50,455 nucleotides of DNA from Bacillota bacterium. GTDB taxonomy: Bacteria; Bacillota; Clostridia; Peptostreptococcales; Anaerovoracaceae. The translations under genes and the position numbers were made by a program. The notes under the pieces are model-generated. The model was not told where the DNA came from. It saw nothing but the letters and a program-made list of their open reading frames with translations, and searched no databases. Below, in pieces: positions 9,301 to 21,383 of the stretch (position 1 is the first letter of the stretch; the number at the start of each line of letters is the position of its first letter). The stretch spans positions 1 through 50,455 of the forward strand of contig JAAVYD010000044.1 of the NCBI GenBank assembly GCA_022790955.1, given 5' to 3'.

Positions 9301-9867
9301 CTATTCTTCTTTTTTGCCTTTTTCAAGTACATATACTATCTCGCCGTGTTTAGCCATTTTCAGCCAGTTTCTCGCCTGCTGTTCGATATATGCGTCGGAG
9401 CCAAGCTCCGCAGCCTGCTGAGTCAGCTCCGTCTTTCTTTGTTTTAACAGTTCTATTTCCGCCCTTGCTTCTCGCTCCTGAATCTTTAACGACAATATAT
9501 TCCAAATTGAATACGCTACCATAGTAGCTACAACAGCCAAAATTATTATAGCCATTTTTTTCTGGACGGAAACAGGTTTCTTCTGCTTATTCGCCTTTGA
9601 ACCTTGTTTTTGCATCTGCCCTTTGGCATTTTGCCCCGCAGCCGAAACCCCTGAATCTGCGTGACCCTCAAGAATCATATTATTAACGGCAACTTCTTCC
9701 ATCATTTGTTCCTGTATGGACTTAGCCCCGCGCTTTTTCCTCGATTCCTGCGCTTCGACTCTCAGCTTCTGTCTTCTCAGCTCCCTCTGCATTTCTATGT
9801 TTATTATATTTTCTTCGTTTGCCGGCTTTTTCGTTTTTTTATACCTGCGCTTTTTTTTCTTTGCCAT
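9301..9867 (-). CDS. Septum formation initiator family protein (DivIC/FtsB-like) with long basic N-terminus
   Basis: Single TM, coiled coil, ...ARNWLKMAKHGEIVYVLEKGKK; adjacent to yabQ. Confidence 0.8.
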   Translation of the reverse strand: MAKKKKRRYKKTKKPANEENIINIEMQRELRRQKLRVEAQESRKKRGAKSIQEQMMEEVAVNNMILEGHADSGVSAAGQNAKGQMQKQGSKANKQKKPVSVQKKMAIIILAVVATMVAYSIWNILSLKIQEREARAEIELLKQRKTELTQQAAELGSDAYIEQQARNWLKMAKHGEIVYVLEKGKKEE

Positions 9868-9931
9868 ATCAACACTCCCGATATTGGCTGCTGTATTTCA
9901 TAACTATAAAATGTACCTCCAAAATTCCTAA

Positions 9932-10525
9932 TCACAAAATAAGAATATACGATATTACAAGTATTATAACATAAACAAAGGCAAGAGTATGTATACGTTT
10001 TGATTTTCTAAAGCCAAACACTTTCAATCCCAGCCAAATTCCTACAAATAATCCTCCGAATTCATGAAAGCTCAAACGTCCATAGCTGCTGCCGTACCAA
10101 AATTGAAGTATAAGAACCCCCGCCGCCAGGCAAAATAGTATATCCGCTAAAATATACGCAGCAGAAAAAAATCCTTTCGGTATATGAGGTTTAAAAATTT
10201 TTTTCGGCTTGCTCTCCTCATCATCTTCATCCGAAAACTCATCTTCAAGCCATTCATTTTCCCCCGCTTCCACAAGAGCTTCAGCTTTTATCTGCGCTCT
10301 CAACCTCCGGCTTTCCTTCGTTCTGTTAACGCAGCCGTCGTAAACGCTGTATAAAAACGCAACGCACGCTCCGCAGGCAAACATTATAAATATTTCACGC
10401 ATTTGATTATAAATGTAGTCAAGCCCTGTCAGCGGATCAGTAGTCGGCACTCCGATCACTTCGTTTATTCCGTGTATAAGCGTCCGCCTGATGCGCCAAA
10501 TATCAATCATCTTACACACTTCCAA
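9932..10525 (-). CDS. yabQ: Spore cortex biosynthesis protein YabQ
   Basis: IYNQMREIFIMFACGACVAFLYSVYDGC; multi-TM; between yabP-like and divIC-like genes. Confidence 0.85.
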   Translation of the reverse strand: MEVCKMIDIWRIRRTLIHGINEVIGVPTTDPLTGLDYIYNQMREIFIMFACGACVAFLYSVYDGCVNRTKESRRLRAQIKAEALVEAGENEWLEDEFSDEDDEESKPKKIFKPHIPKGFFSAAYILADILFCLAAGVLILQFWYGSSYGRLSFHEFGGLFVGIWLGLKVFGFRKSKRIHTLAFVYVIILVISYILIL

Positions 10526-10526
10526 T

Positions 10527-10790
10527 CTACTTTAACAATCTCTTTAATACGCTTCCGCCCGTTTCCGCCTTTGAATGCACATATATCATGCTGTTCACAA
10601 GACCGCTTATTACCACCCTGCCTTCATCGTTCAGATCAAGCTGCAATATTTTAAGATCCTTACCCTTTATCGAAAGACCTCCCTCCTTTAGCACTAAAAA
10701 AACACTCTCGTCATCAAAATTTTTAACATCGGTCACAGCCGTTACAGTGAGCAGCTCGCGATTTTCCATTGTAATAGAATGATCCGTCAT
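10527..10790 (-). CDS. yabP: Sporulation protein YabP
   Basis: HSITMENRELLTVTAVTDVKNFDDESVFLVLKEGGLSIKGKDLKILQLDLNDEGRVVISGLVNSMIY. Confidence 0.92.
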   Translation of the reverse strand: MTDHSITMENRELLTVTAVTDVKNFDDESVFLVLKEGGLSIKGKDLKILQLDLNDEGRVVISGLVNSMIYVHSKAETGGSVLKRLLK

Positions 10791-10949
10791 GGTAAAATTC
10801 CCCCTGTATCAGCATATGCCTGAACAGGGATAATATGCTTAATTCATAATATTAAAATAAGCGTTTATCCACTCGCCAAATCTTATTCAAGAATCAACCT
10901 TATTATTAAAATTACAAAGCTGACTTTATGCATTTAATTTTTTACCGAC

Positions 10950-10984
10950 AAAAACCGGTCCGCGAAATCCGCAGACCGGTTTTT
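10950..10984 (-). terminator. Rho-independent terminator downstream of walK
   Basis: AAAACCGGTCCGCGAAATCCGCAGACCGGTTTT. Confidence 0.75.
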
Positions 10985-10985
10985 A

Positions 10986-12806
10986 CTATTCTATATTCTT
11001 CTTACCTCTGCACCACGCCACAGGCAGCATGATTGTCACAGTGGTACCTTTTCCTTCCACGCTGTCGGCAGTTATAGTTCCATTATGAGCCTCTACGATA
11101 TTCTTTGCGATAGATAATCCAAGCCCTGTGCCGCCCATCGACCGCGAGCGTGCCTTATCTACCCTGTAAAACCGTTCAAATATCCTTGAGAGTTCCTCTC
11201 TGTTGATTCCTATTCCGTTATCGGAAACCGAAATTTTTACTTTATTTTTTTCTATGTCTGAACCGACTTTTATAATGCCGCCTTCATGAGTATATTTTAT
11301 AGAATTGGTAAGTACGTTTAATATCACCTGCTGCATTCTATCTCTGTCTACAAAAACATTAAGCGCTCTGCTCTCGTCTATGTCGCATATTACCGTCTGA
11401 TTTTTTGCCTGAGCGGTCAGCGTAATCTTCTGCACGCATTTTTCCAGCAGAACATTCATATCGACCTCATGCAGCTTTAGCTTTTCTCTGTTATTATCTA
11501 ACCTGGAAAGCTGCAGCAGATCTTTCACTAAATGAGCCATTCGCTCCGCTTCTTCCTCGATAACAGTTAAAAAGCTCTTTCTCGTTTCCTCGTCGTCCAC
11601 TCCGCCATCCAGCAGAGTTTCCGTATAACTTTTTATCGTAGTAATCGGCGTCCTGAGTTCGTGAGATACATTAGCAACAAAATCCTTCTGCATATTGTCC
11701 AGCTTCTGCCGCTCGGTAATATCCTGAATCAGCATGATAACGCCTATATCGTTATCGCCGTCATCCATGAACCTCGCGTATCTTACGGAAAGAATCCTGC
11801 TGTGATAGCTTACGATTTCGCTTATCACATCCCGCGAATTTGTAGCGTTTATGCCATCCGCAATATCTTTCTTTCCCATGCGTTTCATAATGCCGTCAAA
11901 ATCAATCGACTCTTTTTCTTCATCGGAAATATCTAAAAGAATCTGAGCGGCGGTATTAATGTGGACAATCTCACCCGTAAGATCTACGGCCACAAGCCCA
12001 TCCGCCATATATTTTAAAATCGTTTCCAGCTTGCTTTTTTCGTTTGTTATTTCGTTTATATTATTATCCAGCTCCTTGCGCAGCGTATTAAACATCTCCG
12101 CAAGCCTGCCTATTTCATCATCTGACTTTACGTCTATTTCTAAAGTAAAATCCCCGGAAGCCATGCGCTCCGCCTTATGAGTCAGGTCGTTTATCGGCTC
12201 GGTAATACTATTTGTTATGAAAAACGACAGAATTATACTTATGCAGAGAGCTATAAACATCGCCTGCATAAATATTACTTTTGCTTCCGCCGTAGTATCG
12301 TAAACGCTCGTAAGATTAGCCCTCAGATAAATAGCTCCTATAACGTTTCCGTCTGCTCCCTCAACGGGCTTGGCAACATTCATAACGGGAATATTATTCT
12401 GCAGAACCTGCTGACTATCCGCAGTGTCGCCCTTAAAAGCCTTTACTACAACGCTGTCGTCTAAAGTGCCGATTGCGCTCTTTCCTACTACCGCCGTATT
12501 ATCCGCCGCTATGATTTTGAAATTTATATCTACTATATAAATTTCAAAATCAGCTCCTGTTTTCCACTCTCCTACGATCGCCTGAATAGTTTCCTGATCT
12601 GTGCTGAGGGAATAATATTTTTCAAACGGAATGGACAGCATCACTATATCCGCCGTCTTTGTACAATTCGTTTTAATGGAATTAATCTGATAAGCCTCCA
12701 GCTTCTGTGTTATAAATACGCCGGAAATCGCCATGGCGATGAATATTATCACGAGATAAATTATCATTATACGCCATTTTATGCTTGTCTTTGTTTTTTT
12801 CAGCAC
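10986..12806 (-). CDS. walK: Cell-wall metabolism sensor histidine kinase WalK-like (HAMP-PAS-HisKA-HATPase)
   Basis: Two TM segments, HAMP, FVANVSHELRTPITTIKSYTETLLDGG, GTGLGLSIAKNIVEAHNG. Confidence 0.88.
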   Translation of the reverse strand: MLKKTKTSIKWRIMIIYLVIIFIAMAISGVFITQKLEAYQINSIKTNCTKTADIVMLSIPFEKYYSLSTDQETIQAIVGEWKTGADFEIYIVDINFKIIAADNTAVVGKSAIGTLDDSVVVKAFKGDTADSQQVLQNNIPVMNVAKPVEGADGNVIGAIYLRANLTSVYDTTAEAKVIFMQAMFIALCISIILSFFITNSITEPINDLTHKAERMASGDFTLEIDVKSDDEIGRLAEMFNTLRKELDNNINEITNEKSKLETILKYMADGLVAVDLTGEIVHINTAAQILLDISDEEKESIDFDGIMKRMGKKDIADGINATNSRDVISEIVSYHSRILSVRYARFMDDGDNDIGVIMLIQDITERQKLDNMQKDFVANVSHELRTPITTIKSYTETLLDGGVDDEETRKSFLTVIEEEAERMAHLVKDLLQLSRLDNNREKLKLHEVDMNVLLEKCVQKITLTAQAKNQTVICDIDESRALNVFVDRDRMQQVILNVLTNSIKYTHEGGIIKVGSDIEKNKVKISVSDNGIGINREELSRIFERFYRVDKARSRSMGGTGLGLSIAKNIVEAHNGTITADSVEGKGTTVTIMLPVAWCRGKKNIE

Positions 12807-12817
12807 ATGAAGCCCCC

Positions 12818-13522
12818 CTAAGCGCGGCAGAAATAATATCCTATGCCTCTTTTTGTCATTATATACTTAGGATTGCTCGAATCATCCTCTAATTTCTCTC
12901 TCAGACGCCTCACTGTAACATCCACAGTTCTTATATCGCCGTAATACTCATATCCCCAGACCTCCTCCAAAAGCTGTTCTCTGGAAAAGACCTTATTTTC
13001 TCTTTCCGCCAGATAACGCAGCAGCTCGAATTCCCTAAGAGTCAGTTCCAGTATCTTTCCTTTTTTTCTGATCTCATAGCGATTAAGATCTATCGTAAGA
13101 TCTCCGAATTCTTTTTCGTTTGACTGCGCCGTATCTATTTCAGGTCCCAGAGCAATGGTAGCTCTTCTGAGATTCGCTTTTATTCTTGCAAGCAGCTCTC
13201 TCATGCCGAAAGGCTTTGTCATATAATCGTCCGCACCAAGCTCCAGTCCTAATACTTTATCTACTTCCTCCTCCTTGGCGGTAAGCATAATTATAGGAAC
13301 CGTACTCGTTTCCCTCACTTTTTTGCACACGGTAAACCCGTCCACTTTAGGAAGCATTACATCCAGAAGAATCAGATCCGGATTTTCCATCTTGACCGCT
13401 AAAAGAGCATCCTCTCCATCGTATGAAGCAATAACCGAAAAACCTTCTTTCTGAAGATTAAACTTAATAATATCCGAAATGGACTTTTCATCCTCAACGA
13501 CTAAAATTTTTGCATTCTCCAT
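12818..13522 (-). CDS. walR: OmpR-family response regulator WalR-like
   Basis: ILVVEDEKSISDIIKFNLQKEGF; DLILLDVMLPKVDG; winged-helix C-terminus; adjacent to walK. Confidence 0.9.
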   Translation of the reverse strand: MENAKILVVEDEKSISDIIKFNLQKEGFSVIASYDGEDALLAVKMENPDLILLDVMLPKVDGFTVCKKVRETSTVPIIMLTAKEEEVDKVLGLELGADDYMTKPFGMRELLARIKANLRRATIALGPEIDTAQSNEKEFGDLTIDLNRYEIRKKGKILELTLREFELLRYLAERENKVFSREQLLEEVWGYEYYGDIRTVDVTVRRLREKLEDDSSNPKYIMTKRGIGYYFCRA

Positions 13523-13821
13523 GATCTATACCTATTGATATCTCAAACATTAACTCAACTTAAATTATATGATAACATAATTAAATATATTTTTCAAATC
13601 CAACTATACTCTACTTTATATAAATGCTGTATAAAATAAGCTCCCGAACTTTCTTAAACCGTATTTATAATACCTTGCAAATATTTTTAATAAAAAGAAG
13701 CCTTGTAGAGTTTTATTATGATAAAGGATTATCGCTTCTGGCGGTAAATTCCAACCTCGCTTCGCATCGGGGAATTCTCGCATTGATGCTCTGCCTGTAT
13801 CTTTGATACGGCGCGCAGAAC

Positions 13822-13911
13822 ACATACTTGAATTGCGCGGCTTTAGCCGCAGTGCAATTCTTCTGTTGAAACCTGCCAGCGATTTGCTTCGCAAATCGTG
13901 TTAGGGCTTCA
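13822..13911 (-). repeat. Dispersed ~90-bp structured repeat, copy 2
   Basis: Reverse complement TGAAGCCCTAACACGATTTGCGAAGCAAATCG...AACAGAAGAATTGCACTGCGGCTAAAGCCGCGCAATTCAAGTATGT matches 875-964. Confidence 0.85.
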
Positions 13912-13948
13912 CGGTCAGTCACTCTCCTTATGAAAGGAGGTGACGCTT

Positions 13949-14053
13949 ATGATTACACATGCTGAATTATACCTGTATACACTGGTTATAATCGGTGTTG
14001 CTATAGTTTGCGCCTTATGGCGTAAAAATAAGTATGACCGCCTAACTGATTAA
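13949..14053 (+). CDS. 34-aa single-TM peptide, candidate type I toxin / holin-like small protein
   Basis: MITHAELYLYTLVIIGVAIVCALWRKNKYDRLTD; strong SD GAAAGGAGGTGA; SD inside a CTCCTT-ATGA-AAGGAG inverted repeat; terminator hairpin overlaps the stop. Not in the supplied ORF list. Confidence 0.6.
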   Translation: MITHAELYLYTLVIIGVAIVCALWRKNKYDRLTD

Positions 14054-14075
14054 ATTTTAGTCAGTTGAGGCGGTC
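14036..14075 (+). terminator. Terminator overlapping the 3' end of the 34-aa ORF
   Basis: GACCGCCTAACTGATTAAATTTTAGTCAGTTGAGGCGGTCTCTCT. Confidence 0.75.
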
Positions 14076-14210
14076 TCTCTATTACTTAGGACTGACCGCC
14101 CTTCCAAAAGCGGTAATCCTTTTATTATGTTTATATTATCATAAACTTAACGCTTTTTCAATTAAAAGAATCTTTCGCTTTACTTATATTATATGAATAT
14201 TTATACTAAA

Positions 14211-14246
14211 ATATCCGGCTGTCGAGCTGTCCCGAAAGCCGGATTT
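14211..14246 (-). terminator. Terminator downstream of the M23 peptidase gene
   Basis: AATCCGGCT...AGCCGGAT hairpin on the minus strand followed by an AT-rich tract. Confidence 0.6.
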
Positions 14247-14267
14247 ATAATATCTAAAATCTATGTT

Positions 14268-16337
14268 TTAATAATTTACATATGAAAGCGGGTCGACGGC
14301 AGAACCGTTTATCCTGACTTCAAAGTGACAATGCGGTCCTGTACTTCTTCCCGTATTGCCCAGCTTTGCTATCGGCTGCCCCTGGTAAACCTTATCCCCT
14401 GCTGAAACCAAAAGCTCGCTGTTATGAGCGTACCAGGTCTGCGTACCGTTGCCATGATCTATTTTAACAAGATTTCCGTAACCGTTTGCATTATAGCCGG
14501 AGTATACCACTGTACCGCCGTCTGCCGCAAGTATATCGGAACCCATAGAGCCTGCTATATCTATGCCTGCGTGGAGTCTGCCCCAACGAGCGCCGTATCT
14601 CGACGATAATCTGCCGTTAGCAGGATTTATAAAACTGCCGGTTGGTGTCCAGGAAGGTTTTTCCTTTGTTCCTACCAATATAACCTCGTCTACCGGAATA
14701 GATACGACATCCTGATCCAAAACAGTACGCTCTACTTCTTCTCCATTGTCGCAAACTACCTTTGCCACAACTTTATTGACTCCGAGTATGCCTTCGCTCA
14801 GCACCTGAGTTTCGCCCTCGTATAATTCTTCTGTTTCTTCTGTAACCGTTCCGAAAGGCACTTCTACATCGTAAACATCGAGCTCCGTGGTTTCTACCGT
14901 GATCAGTTTGCTCGCTCCATTTTTATCCACGAACAAATCTATTGCACTATCGAAGTCTTTAAAAGACGAAACCTTTGCGGTAACAGGTTCTATTGTAATT
15001 TCTTCCTGAAATTCTACGTTATCTATGCTGATTCCTGTAAGCTCCTCAGGATCTCCTGCCCAAAAATCTATGCCTGAATATTCTCCTGCCATGGCCGGCA
15101 CTGCAGCTTCGCTGCCTTCAAACTCTCCGGACGCCACGATGCCGGTTCCGTTATTAGCGCTGTCAGCTAATATAAGATTCCTCGTTTCTTCAGGATTAAT
15201 CGCCTGTTCAGCTGAAACTTCAAGAGCTTCTTCCGTTTCTTCAGGATCAATCGTACAGTAATTTTCTTTTATAGTCTTCAGAATCTTATCTGCAGTTTCC
15301 CGAGTGTCTACAAGAGCTACCGTTCTGCCGTTTACCTGAATGGCAAAACCGTCGCCCTCCAAGTCGCCCAGATCCATAAGTTTATTTGCCACCGCATCAG
15401 ATGAATCTACAGCAGCCTTTATGCTGAACTGCTTTTCATATGTTATGTCCACCTCAGGCTCAGCTTTCACGTCCACATCCACATTCATATCGGCAGATAC
15501 ATTCTCGCTCACCTGCTGAACAGCCGTTTCTATCTGAGTTTTATCCTTCACGGCTCCGAGTTCCGTACCGTGATATGAATAATTATATACTGTGCAGGCA
15601 TTAACCGCTGCTGAAAACATCATAATACAGCAAACCACCGTAGCAAGACCTGCCGTATGTCTTTTCTTATTCGCCTTAAATGCGTTAATGACAGAATCCA
15701 TAACGGATTCTATTTTCTTTAAAAATTCTTTATATCCGACCGCAATCTTATCGAACAGCTTCGTTCCCGATTTTCTGACTTCTTTAAAATCCGCCAGTAA
15801 TTCGCCCAACTGACCTTCTCTGATATCCTCAGTGAGCGCCTGCATTTTGTCGTCGAGCGCCTTTTTCACCGAAACGCCTGTTTCTTCATGTTTTCTGCGT
15901 CCTATCATATAAAGAGACGCCCGATATATACGATTTGCTATAAGATCTGATATCCTCATTGCCGAAGTGAGCATATCTGTTATATTCATTCTGATAGTTT
16001 CAGAAGCGTTATCGTACGAAACAGACAAGCTGTACAACTTTTCTCCTATAACAGCCGCATTATGCTTCACCTGATTTTCTATAAGTCGGGTGATTTTTAC
16101 CGATGCCTTTGCGTCCTTAAAATCCTTATTATTTTCAACTACGCCGGCGTCAGATGTTACATTTACTGACACTTCGCTAATTTCTGCCCCTGATGTTTCT
16201 TTTGCTGCATTAACTGCGACGCTTCCGATACTCTCCGTAACGTTCTTCAGCGAAGTGCTGATACTTGGGATCTCCTCCAATGACGCACTCTCATTCTCTA
16301 ACGATTTCTTAACATTTTTCTTTATTCTTTTTTTCAT
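14268..16337 (-). CDS. M23 family metallopeptidase with G5 domain (cell-wall hydrolase)
   Basis: TM after ~240 aa; VPFGTVTEETEELYEGETQVLSEGILGVNKVV (G5); RYGARWGRLHAGIDIAGSMGSDILAADGGTV...GPHCHFEVR (M23). Confidence 0.93.
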   Translation of the reverse strand: MKKRIKKNVKKSLENESASLEEIPSISTSLKNVTESIGSVAVNAAKETSGAEISEVSVNVTSDAGVVENNKDFKDAKASVKITRLIENQVKHNAAVIGEKLYSLSVSYDNASETIRMNITDMLTSAMRISDLIANRIYRASLYMIGRRKHEETGVSVKKALDDKMQALTEDIREGQLGELLADFKEVRKSGTKLFDKIAVGYKEFLKKIESVMDSVINAFKANKKRHTAGLATVVCCIMMFSAAVNACTVYNYSYHGTELGAVKDKTQIETAVQQVSENVSADMNVDVDVKAEPEVDITYEKQFSIKAAVDSSDAVANKLMDLGDLEGDGFAIQVNGRTVALVDTRETADKILKTIKENYCTIDPEETEEALEVSAEQAINPEETRNLILADSANNGTGIVASGEFEGSEAAVPAMAGEYSGIDFWAGDPEELTGISIDNVEFQEEITIEPVTAKVSSFKDFDSAIDLFVDKNGASKLITVETTELDVYDVEVPFGTVTEETEELYEGETQVLSEGILGVNKVVAKVVCDNGEEVERTVLDQDVVSIPVDEVILVGTKEKPSWTPTGSFINPANGRLSSRYGARWGRLHAGIDIAGSMGSDILAADGGTVVYSGYNANGYGNLVKIDHGNGTQTWYAHNSELLVSAGDKVYQGQPIAKLGNTGRSTGPHCHFEVRINGSAVDPLSYVNY

Positions 16338-16402
16338 TATAATCCACCTTTCAGGATCGCTTACGCGATCTTACTCGCTTGGGTCTTCTTTGATCTGCCC
16401 CC

Positions 16403-17677
16403 TCAAACAAACAGTTTCAACTTTTCGGAAAAACACTTGCAGCGTTCTCCATTCTCCAATATGCCTGTATCTTTGCAGTTTTTACATTCGTACTGCAATT
16501 CGAGATAATCGTGCGGAAGATCCTGCTCCGTAAGAAGATACGCCTTCTCGCCGTTTAACTCTGTGATTCTCTGTTTCAAGGTGTCTGCCGAAACACCTGA
16601 TTCAACTCCTCCGGTAAGCACCGCCCTCGAAATTCTAAGGCTGGTCTTCCGCAGCTCGTCGTCAATAGCTTTTATTCTCGGAATGGATTGATAGATAGCC
16701 GTCTTTCTTTCTTCCTGAAGTTCTTCGTTCTTTCTTCTCTGCTCCTCATACAGTTTTTTTACCCTGGCAATCGCATTTTTATTCGACTCGCCCGCATTTG
16801 AAGCATGGGAATTTGAACCATCGGACGACCGGCTGCCCGAATGCCACGCTCTGAGTATGCTATTAACATAATTGATGTTTGGATTTGAGATGCCGCTCGT
16901 CTTCGCGCAAGCCTCGAGCACCTTCTCAAGTCCGAAATCCATTTCATCAAACCATGAATCCATCTTTTTTTCTTCAGCCTCAGTAGGATTTCTGTAAAAG
17001 CCTAACGCTCTCATAATCCTCTTGTACTGATTGTGGCGCAGATCCGTTTCTGCAAGAAACTTTTCCACGTCCCCTTTAGTTTTTATATTCTCTTTTTCCC
17101 ATTCATTTATTAATGAAGAAACATATGAAAACCTGTTGTTTCCACGTTTCTCTATACAGAACTTATAAGCGTATGCTATAAGTTCCGGCGAAAGCCCGTC
17201 GTCATAGACCCATGAAACGATGGCTTCCGGCTCCCGTCCGTCTAATAAACGGTTTGTCATACCTTCTATCTCGCTGAAAAGATCTCTGATAGTTTCGTCG
17301 TCCATCAGCTTCCTCAGCCTTTCAGGTATGCCGTCCGGCTGCTCGTCTTCGTGCGCAGCCGCTCCATACAGGCGGGCTTTGAGATTCACAAACTCCACCG
17401 TATAGTGAAATCTGTCCTGAGGATCGGGATAATGCTTTTTTATCACTCCGCATTTTTCCCAATAATTCCATGCTCGCAGGACATCTTCTTCTTCGAGTCC
17501 GAGATGCCTGGCGATCAGGCTGTTAGACATATCTTCGCTGTCCGCGTACATAATAGCCGTAAGATAGACTTTAATAAAATCTCCTTCCGCGTCTACCATG
17601 TATTCGGTAATAAAAATATTTTCTAACTGCGTGTCTCTCAAATATATATCTTTTATTTTTTCACGCTTGAAATTCAT
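16403..17677 (-). CDS. DnaD domain replication protein fused to a DnaI/DnaC-type N-terminal zinc-ribbon region
   Basis: N-terminus YMVDAEGDFIKVYLTAIMYADSEDMSNSLIARHLGLEEEDVLRAWNYWEKCGVI; C-terminus DYLELQYECKNCKDTGILENGERCKCFSEKLKLFV*. Confidence 0.8.
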   Translation of the reverse strand: MNFKREKIKDIYLRDTQLENIFITEYMVDAEGDFIKVYLTAIMYADSEDMSNSLIARHLGLEEEDVLRAWNYWEKCGVIKKHYPDPQDRFHYTVEFVNLKARLYGAAAHEDEQPDGIPERLRKLMDDETIRDLFSEIEGMTNRLLDGREPEAIVSWVYDDGLSPELIAYAYKFCIEKRGNNRFSYVSSLINEWEKENIKTKGDVEKFLAETDLRHNQYKRIMRALGFYRNPTEAEEKKMDSWFDEMDFGLEKVLEACAKTSGISNPNINYVNSILRAWHSGSRSSDGSNSHASNAGESNKNAIARVKKLYEEQRRKNEELQEERKTAIYQSIPRIKAIDDELRKTSLRISRAVLTGGVESGVSADTLKQRITELNGEKAYLLTEQDLPHDYLELQYECKNCKDTGILENGERCKCFSEKLKLFV

Positions 17678-17844
17678 ATCTCATCGCCCTCGTCGGTATT
17701 TTAACATAATCTTTGTGTTCGTTGTGTGAAATGTGACAATTTGGTTACAGGATAAGAGGGAAATTTTACACTAATTGTAAATTCCCCCTTTAAACTATAC
17801 AATATATAGTGTTTAGTTCTATCAATATACAAAATACAGCAGGT

Positions 17845-17890
17845 AATAAAAAGACCTGCGCTGCTTTTATGTGCATTCGCCAGGTCTTTT
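17845..17890 (-). terminator. Hairpin terminator between purA and the DnaD-like gene
   Basis: Minus strand AAAAGACCTGGCGAATGCACATAAAAGCAGCGCAGGTCTTTTTATT. Confidence 0.7.
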
Positions 17891-18218
17891 GACGCCGTTT
17901 TATACTATAAATTTGTCGATATTTCGACTTTATATTGTCGAAAAACAGACAGTTAATCGCTCTTTTTCACTTTTATATAAACTTTTACTTGTTGAATATA
18001 CATCAAAAATATTTTCTGCAAAACCTTATATTCCAGAATTTTTTACTGCTATTAATATCTGACAAAACAACCTGCAAAATTTATCACTAATGCGCTGTAT
18101 AAAAAGTATTTTAATGTCCGCTGTTTTTTACGGCAAAGAAAACCATTAATATAAACTTTCTGAATTTTTAAAAACTAACTACATTATTATGATATATTAA
18201 TATATTTTGCCCTGTAAA

Positions 18219-20857
<2,639 letters not shown>

Positions 20858-20939
20858 GTAAAAATTCTCCTATCGGATATGCAAACTTCTTACAGCTTAA
20901 CAAATCTGCAGAAATACTTCATAACTAAACTGTAAACAC

Positions 20940-21383
20940 TTAAATTGTAACGTTAATTTTAACCTTTGCGTTTATATCAGTGTAAAGTTTAATAGTCGCT
21001 TCATGCTCGCCTACTGTTTTAATAGGCGCTGAAATCTGGATTTTTTTCTTATCTATATCGAAATTTTTCTGTTCTTTAATAGCCTTAGCCACGTCTACGT
21101 TAGTTACCGCACCGAAAAGTCTGCCGCCTTCTCCGCCCTTGGATTTAAGCTCGATTACCTGGTTTTCCAGTTTTTCCTTTATAGCTTCCGCCTCCGCTTT
21201 AAGCTCCGCCTGACGCTCCGCTTCTGCAGCCTTGCGGTTTTCAAGAGCTTTTATATTTCCTGCAGTGGCTTCTTTGGCAAGTCCTTTCGGAAACAGCATA
21301 TTTCTTGCATATCCGTCGTTTACTTTAACTATATCGCCTGTTTTTCCTAAACTGCGCACGTCTTCTAATAAAATTACTTTCAT
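20940..21383 (-). CDS. rplI: 50S ribosomal protein L9
   Basis: [36 protein letters not shown]. Confidence 0.98.
   Translation of the reverse strand: MKVILLEDVRSLGKTGDIVKVNDGYARNMLFPKGLAKEATAGNIKALENRKAAEAERQAELKAEAEAIKEKLENQVIELKSKGGEGGRLFGAVTNVDVAKAIKEQKNFDIDKKKIQISAPIKTVGEHEATIKLYTDINAKVKINVTI

Noticed and set aside
13624-13894. Overlapping ORFs 13624-13806 (+), 13616-13894 (-) and 13716-13922 (-) as real proteins
   Set aside because: They coincide with the structured repeat and lack family resemblance or RBS; the EALTRF similarity to 870-899 is explained by the shared repeat DNA.
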